Assembly: GCF_025447595.1 (NCBI RefSeq)
Contig: NZ_JAOEJU010000020.1
Location: 1-64,000 of the forward strand
DNA: 64,000 bases
Direction: 5' to 3'
Source: Pseudomonas koreensis
Lineage (GTDB): Bacteria > Pseudomonadota > Gammaproteobacteria > Pseudomonadales > Pseudomonadaceae
Shown here: positions 60,448 to 64,000 of the stretch, in pieces
How the letters are laid out: every line of letters begins with the position of its first letter
Position numbering within the stretch: position 1 is the first letter of the stretch
Translations under genes and position numbers: made by a program
The notes under the pieces: model-generated
Databases searched by the model: none
The model's input: only the letters and a program-made list of their open reading frames with translations
What the model was told of the DNA's origin: nothing

Positions 60448-61446
60448 TCACCCGCGCCCCGCGTCGGCCAGCCACTGCGGAATCCGTCGCTCCAGGTAAT
60501 AGCCCGGCTGGCGGAGCGTGCCGTCGACGAAACCGACATGCCCACCCTTGTTCTGCAATTCGAACTGCGTCGTAGCTGACAGCTCGCTGGCCGAAGGCAG
60601 GCTGTGGGGGAACACGAACGGATCGTCCGCCGCCTGAATGATCAGGGTCGGCGTGCGGATTTCCCCAAGAAAATAGCGGCTCGATGCCCGGCGATAGTAA
60701 TCCTCGGCATCGGCGAAGCCATGCAGGGGCGCAGTCACCCGGCCATCGAAATCCCAGAAGGTGCGCATGTTTTCCAGTGAACCGAGGGCGGCCAGTGCGG
60801 CAATGCCGTCCTCTCGCCCGTCGTGCTGGAACTGGCGCTGTTTGTTCTTGATGTAGGCCACCATCTCGCGCATGAAGTGCGCCTGATAGACCTTCGAGAA
60901 ACCCTGGCCAATACGATCGGCACATTGATCGAGGCGAAACGGTACCGACACCGCCACCGCACCGAGCACGCCGCTGGCGCTGCCGGTTTCCCCCAGATGC
61001 TTGAGCAACACATTGCCGCCGAGGGAATAACCGACCGCATACAACGGCGCCAGCGGCCGCCTGGCTTTGAGGTGGCGGATGGTTTCGGCGAGGTCTTCGC
61101 TGGCGCCGGAATGGTAGCTGCGCGGCAACAGGTTCGGCTCGCCGGAGCAGCCGCGCCAGTTCAGCGCGACACTGGCCCAGCCTTGTGCGGCGAGCGCTGC
61201 CTGGATTCCGGCGACGTAGGGCGAATTGGAAGAACCGGTCAGCCCGTGCAACACCAGCACCAATGGCGTTTCGGCGCTGTGCGGGCCGTGCCAGTCGAGG
61301 TCGAGGAAATCGCCGTCGTCCAGCCACAGCCGTTCACGCTGGCGATCAAGGTGTACGGTCTTGCGCCACAGCGGCCCCCACAAGGTTTGCAGGTGCGGAT
61401 TGCCGAGGCCGAAGGCGGGGATGAAAGGTTTTGACGAAGGGGACAC
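60448..61446 (-). CDS. YheT-like alpha/beta hydrolase
   Basis: 332-aa cytosolic hydrolase starting at GTG 61446. The N-terminus FIPAFGLGNPHLQTLWGPLW is the hallmark of the YheT/EMB8 family. The oxyanion region is LVLVLHGLTGSSNSPYV, and the nucleophile Ser is in AVGYSLGGNVLLKHLGE near residue 143. Catalytic Asp and His lie in IIQAADDPFVFP and NKGGHVGFVDG. The substrate is unknown; lipid esters are usual for the family. rsmD lies 63 bases upstream on the same strand. Confidence 0.9.
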   Translation of the reverse strand: MSPSSKPFIPAFGLGNPHLQTLWGPLWRKTVHLDRQRERLWLDDGDFLDLDWHGPHSAETPLVLVLHGLTGSSNSPYVAGIQAALAAQGWASVALNWRGCSGEPNLLPRSYHSGASEDLAETIRHLKARRPLAPLYAVGYSLGGNVLLKHLGETGSASGVLGAVAVSVPFRLDQCADRIGQGFSKVYQAHFMREMVAYIKNKQRQFQHDGREDGIAALAALGSLENMRTFWDFDGRVTAPLHGFADAEDYYRRASSRYFLGEIRTPTLIIQAADDPFVFPHSLPSASELSATTQFELQNKGGHVGFVDGTLRQPGYYLERRIPQWLADAGRG

Positions 61447-61509
61447 GATTGCTCTCGATGCAGCGCAGCGAGCCTCGGCTGAGACTCGCCGCTTTTTCAG
61501 GCCGGTCGG

Positions 61510-62118
61510 TTAACCAGCGATCACTGCCATACGTTGCCACAATGCGTAGTACACCCGCCCGGATTTCTGCTCGCGGTGCAGGCGCCAGTTGCCCGGCAGG
61601 CCGAGGGTCGATGGCGCGGTTTCGCTTTCAGTGTAGATCCACGAATCGTCGGCCAGCCATTGGCGCTCTTCCAGCAGCGTGCACACGGCGGGCAGCAGGT
61701 TCTGGTTGAACGGCGGGTCGAGGAACACCAGGTCGAACGCGGTTGCGGTCTGGGTTTCCAGGTAGCGCAGCGCATCGGCAGTCTGCACGTGACCGTTGGT
61801 GCAGCGCAGCGTGCCGAGGTGTTCTTTCAGGCTGGAGACCGCGACATGACTGGCGTCCAGCGCCTGGCCCATGGCCGCGCCACGGGACAGCGCTTCCAGA
61901 AACAGTGCGCCGCTGCCGGCGAACGGATCGAGCACCTTAGCCCCGGCAACGTAGGGTGCGAGCCAGTTGAACAGGGTTTCGCGCACCCGGTCCGGCGTCG
62001 GACGCAGGCCCGGCGCATCAGGAAAGCTCAGCTTTCGGCTGCGCCATTCGCCGCCGATGATGCGCAACTGGTTCACACCGTTGTGCAGTTTTTGTACAGG
62101 TTTCTTTGGACTGGCCAT
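61510..62118 (-). CDS. rsmD: 16S rRNA (guanine-966-N2) methyltransferase
   Basis: 202-aa SAM-dependent enzyme that methylates G966 of 16S rRNA. Motifs are LRIIGGEWRSRKLSFPDAPG at the N-terminus, the SAM loop KVLDPFAGSGALFLEALSRG, and the catalytic FLDPPFNQNLLP (N/DPPF type) near residue 135. Full length. The start overlaps the stop of the upstream M16 gene by one base. PAO1 has the same rsmD-M16-M16 order before ftsY (recalled). Confidence 0.93.
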   Translation of the reverse strand: MASPKKPVQKLHNGVNQLRIIGGEWRSRKLSFPDAPGLRPTPDRVRETLFNWLAPYVAGAKVLDPFAGSGALFLEALSRGAAMGQALDASHVAVSSLKEHLGTLRCTNGHVQTADALRYLETQTATAFDLVFLDPPFNQNLLPAVCTLLEERQWLADDSWIYTESETAPSTLGLPGNWRLHREQKSGRVYYALWQRMAVIAG

Positions 62119-63608
62119 TAATGCTCCGGAACCCCGAGCGGCTGCTCGGCAGGTTTATCAGATGGGGCCGGTAACGGCTTTTGCGGCACGGTCGGGCCAG
62201 CGCTGACGATGACCAGTTTATCCGTGCTCAAGTGTTTGTTCAGAACGTCGCGAACCTGCTCGACCGTCAGGCTCTGGGACTGACGCATGAAGTCATCCAG
62301 ATAACTCAGCGGCAGGTTGTAGAAACCCATGGCGCCGAGCTGGCCGACGATATCGGCGTTGCTCGCGGTGGACAGCGGGAAGCTGCCGGCCAGTTCGCGC
62401 TTGGCGTCGTCGAGTTCTTTCTGGGTCGGGCCGGTCTTGAGGTAGTCGGCGAGCACGTCCTGCACGAGTTTCAGGGTGCCTTCGCTCATCTCCGCGCGGG
62501 TCTGCAGGTTGATCATGAACGGGCCGCGAGCCTGCATCGGGCTGAAGGCCGAATACACGCCGTAAGTCAGGCCGCGCTTCTCGCGGACTTCGCTCATCAG
62601 CCGGGTGCCAAAACCACCACCGCCGAGGATCTGGTTGCTCATCGACAGCGCGGCGTAGTCAGGGTCATCACGGTCGATGCCCAGTTGCGCAATCATCAGG
62701 TTGGTCTGCTTCGACGGAAATTCGATGTGACCGATGCCTGCTTTCGGTTCGGTCGGTTGCTCGACTTTCGCCAGCGCCGGGCCTTTTGGCAGCGCAGCGG
62801 ACACCTGATTGGCAATCGCCTCGGCTTCGCTGCGGGACAGATCGCCCACCAGCGCGATCACCACGTTGCCGGCCGCGTAGGCCTTGGCGTGGAACTCACG
62901 CAGTTGCGCCAGCGTGATCTTCGGCACGCTTTGCGCGTTGCCGTCGCTGGAATGGGCGTATGGGTGATCGCCGTACAGACGCTTCATCAGCTCCAGGCTG
63001 GCGAGTTTGCCGGGGTTCTGTTTCTGGTATTCGAAACCGGCGAGCATCTGGTTCTTGATGCGCGCGAAGGAGTCGGCCGGGAAGGTCGGTTTGCCCACCA
63101 CTTCCGAGAACAGTTTCAGCGCCGGCTCGCGTTTGTCGGCAGCGCTCAGGCTGCGCAGCGACGCGATGGCCATGTCTTTATAGGCGCCGTTGCCGAAATC
63201 CGCGCCCAGGCCTTCGAAGCCTTGAGCGATGGCGCCGACATCCTTGCCCGCCACACCTTCGTTGAGCATGGCGTTCGTCAGCAGGGCCAGACCCGGAGCG
63301 TTGCCGTCCTGGCTGCTGCCGGCGGAGAAGATCAGGCGCATGTCGAACATCGGCAGTTCGCGAGCCTCGACGAACAACACCTTGGCGCCTTCGGCGGTGT
63401 TCCAGGTCTGCACGTCGAGCTTGCGGCTGGCCGGGGCCTTGCCGTCGAGTTCGGCCAGCGATTGCAGCTTCTGGCTGGACTTGGCGTTATCCAGTGCTTC
63501 GCTGGCCTTGCTGTTGTCGCTCGGCGCCAGGTAGAACGCGGCGGAGCCGATCACCGCCACGGTGATCAGGCCGAGCAGCAACAGACGTGGGGTTTTGCGC
63601 TCACTCAT
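62118..63608 (-). CDS. M16-family peptidase subunit without the zinc motif
   Basis: 496-aa exported or membrane-anchored M16 (pitrilysin/insulinase) protein, with an N-terminal segment LLLLGLITVAVIGSAAFYLA. The usual HxxEH zinc motif is absent: the region reads GLALLTNAMLNEGVAGKD. The substrate-binding R/Y pair EKRGLTYGVYSAF is retained. This is the non-catalytic half of a heterodimeric M16 enzyme. It overlaps the catalytic partner gene by eight bases and rsmD by one. The C-terminus is proline-rich. Confidence 0.9.
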   Translation of the reverse strand: MSERKTPRLLLLGLITVAVIGSAAFYLAPSDNSKASEALDNAKSSQKLQSLAELDGKAPASRKLDVQTWNTAEGAKVLFVEARELPMFDMRLIFSAGSSQDGNAPGLALLTNAMLNEGVAGKDVGAIAQGFEGLGADFGNGAYKDMAIASLRSLSAADKREPALKLFSEVVGKPTFPADSFARIKNQMLAGFEYQKQNPGKLASLELMKRLYGDHPYAHSSDGNAQSVPKITLAQLREFHAKAYAAGNVVIALVGDLSRSEAEAIANQVSAALPKGPALAKVEQPTEPKAGIGHIEFPSKQTNLMIAQLGIDRDDPDYAALSMSNQILGGGGFGTRLMSEVREKRGLTYGVYSAFSPMQARGPFMINLQTRAEMSEGTLKLVQDVLADYLKTGPTQKELDDAKRELAGSFPLSTASNADIVGQLGAMGFYNLPLSYLDDFMRQSQSLTVEQVRDVLNKHLSTDKLVIVSAGPTVPQKPLPAPSDKPAEQPLGVPEH

Positions 63609-63999
63609 GAGTCGTCTCCAGTGGCAGGACGTGGGCGACGCTGAGACGTTCGCGGGTGAAATACAGCTTGGCGGCGTTCTGGATGTCTTGCGGGGTGACG
63701 CTTTCCAGATCGGCCAGTTCGGTGTCCATCAGCTTCCACGACAGACCGACGGTCTCCAGCTGGCCGATGGCGGTGGCCTGGCTGGTAATCGAATCGCGTT
63801 CGAAAACCAGGCCGGCGATGACCTGCGCACGTACGCGCTCCAGTTCTTCGGCGGACGGTGCGGTGGTTTTCAGCTGTTCCAGCAGTTTCCACAGACCGGC
63901 TTCCGCCTGGGCCATGGTCTTTTTCTTCTGGGTGTTCGGCGTGGCCGACAGGGTGAACAGGCTGTCGCCGCGGGTGTAGGCGTCGTAGCTCGACGAACC
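63601..63999 (-). CDS. M16-family peptidase, catalytic partner, 5' portion outside the window
   Basis: C-terminal end (about 133 residues) of the second M16 subunit, running off the window end. Visible sequence begins GSSSYDAYTRGDSLFTLSAT, then AQAEAGLWKLLEQLK and ERVRAQVIAGLVFERDSIT, matching the C-terminal halves of catalytic M16 proteases. The zinc-binding HxxEH half should be upstream of the window end. The stop lies within the start of the partner gene (eight-base overlap), so the two are translationally coupled. Confidence 0.88.
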   Translation of the reverse strand, partial: GSSSYDAYTRGDSLFTLSATPNTQKKKTMAQAEAGLWKLLEQLKTTAPSAEELERVRAQVIAGLVFERDSITSQATAIGQLETVGLSWKLMDTELADLESVTPQDIQNAAKLYFTRERLSVAHVLPLETTHE

Positions 64000-64000
64000 A

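Overview
The window is chromosomal DNA of a fluorescent pseudomonad (Pseudomonas fluorescens group). The evidence is the high-GC coding sequence, the Pseudomonas-type protein sequences throughout, many REP/REPIN palindromes built on GGGAGCGAGCTTGCTCGCG, and a housekeeping gene order that follows, as I recall it, P. aeruginosa PAO1 from spuGH (about PA0303) to the paired M16 peptidases (about PA0372). I see no rRNA, tRNA, CRISPR array, prophage or transposase.

Layout. 1-10 kb: end of a polyamine ABC importer, an HD protein divergent from a GlxA-type regulator, a penicillin-acylase-family hydrolase, a thioredoxin-like lipoprotein-sized protein, an alpha/beta hydrolase, DUF2059, a 2OG-Fe(II) oxygenase and DUF523. 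10-27 kb: a truncated-looking periplasmic binding protein, DUF4399, serA divergent from D-2-hydroxyglutarate dehydrogenase, an FAH-family hydrolase, two tandem SdiA-regulated-type proteins, rpiA/ilvA, DUF2269, a HAD phosphatase, rppH-ptsP, NRDE, a TauE/SafE exporter and lgt-thyA. 27-37 kb is an accessory block: cadR/cadA metal efflux, then an aminoethylphosphonate (AEP) cluster with a LysR regulator, a three-gene ABC importer, an FAD oxidoreductase and an HD-type diiron oxygenase. 37-45 kb: a small unknown protein behind an RBS-masking hairpin, a DUF3482 GTPase/DUF2868 membrane pair, folA, a cystine symporter, a PchP-like phosphatase and ilvD.

45.9-49.6 kb is the most unusual segment. On the minus strand, an AT-rich promoter region precedes a 23-codon gene too short for normal gene calling. 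It is followed by a strong stem-loop and then three tightly coupled genes: a SagB/ThcOx-type FMN dehydrogenase, an AurF-type diiron oxygenase with all seven expected metal ligands, and a Bcr/CflA-type MFS exporter. This looks like a ribosomal-peptide natural-product operon (short precursor, two tailoring oxidoreductases, exporter) inserted between ilvD and rlmI. It has no YcaO cyclase, no ThiF-like protein and no recognisable protease, so it does not match a standard azole-peptide cluster.

49.6-64 kb returns to core genes: rlmI, HDOD, mutM, a small exported protein, ferredoxin, coaD, a GMC oxidoreductase with its Tat-exported partner, an aldehyde dehydrogenase divergent from a TetR regulator, an SseA-like sulfurtransferase, an AraC regulator, a YheT-like hydrolase, rsmD and the two M16 subunits. 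The last of these runs off the end. Family assignments come from reading motifs and from memory; no database search was possible.
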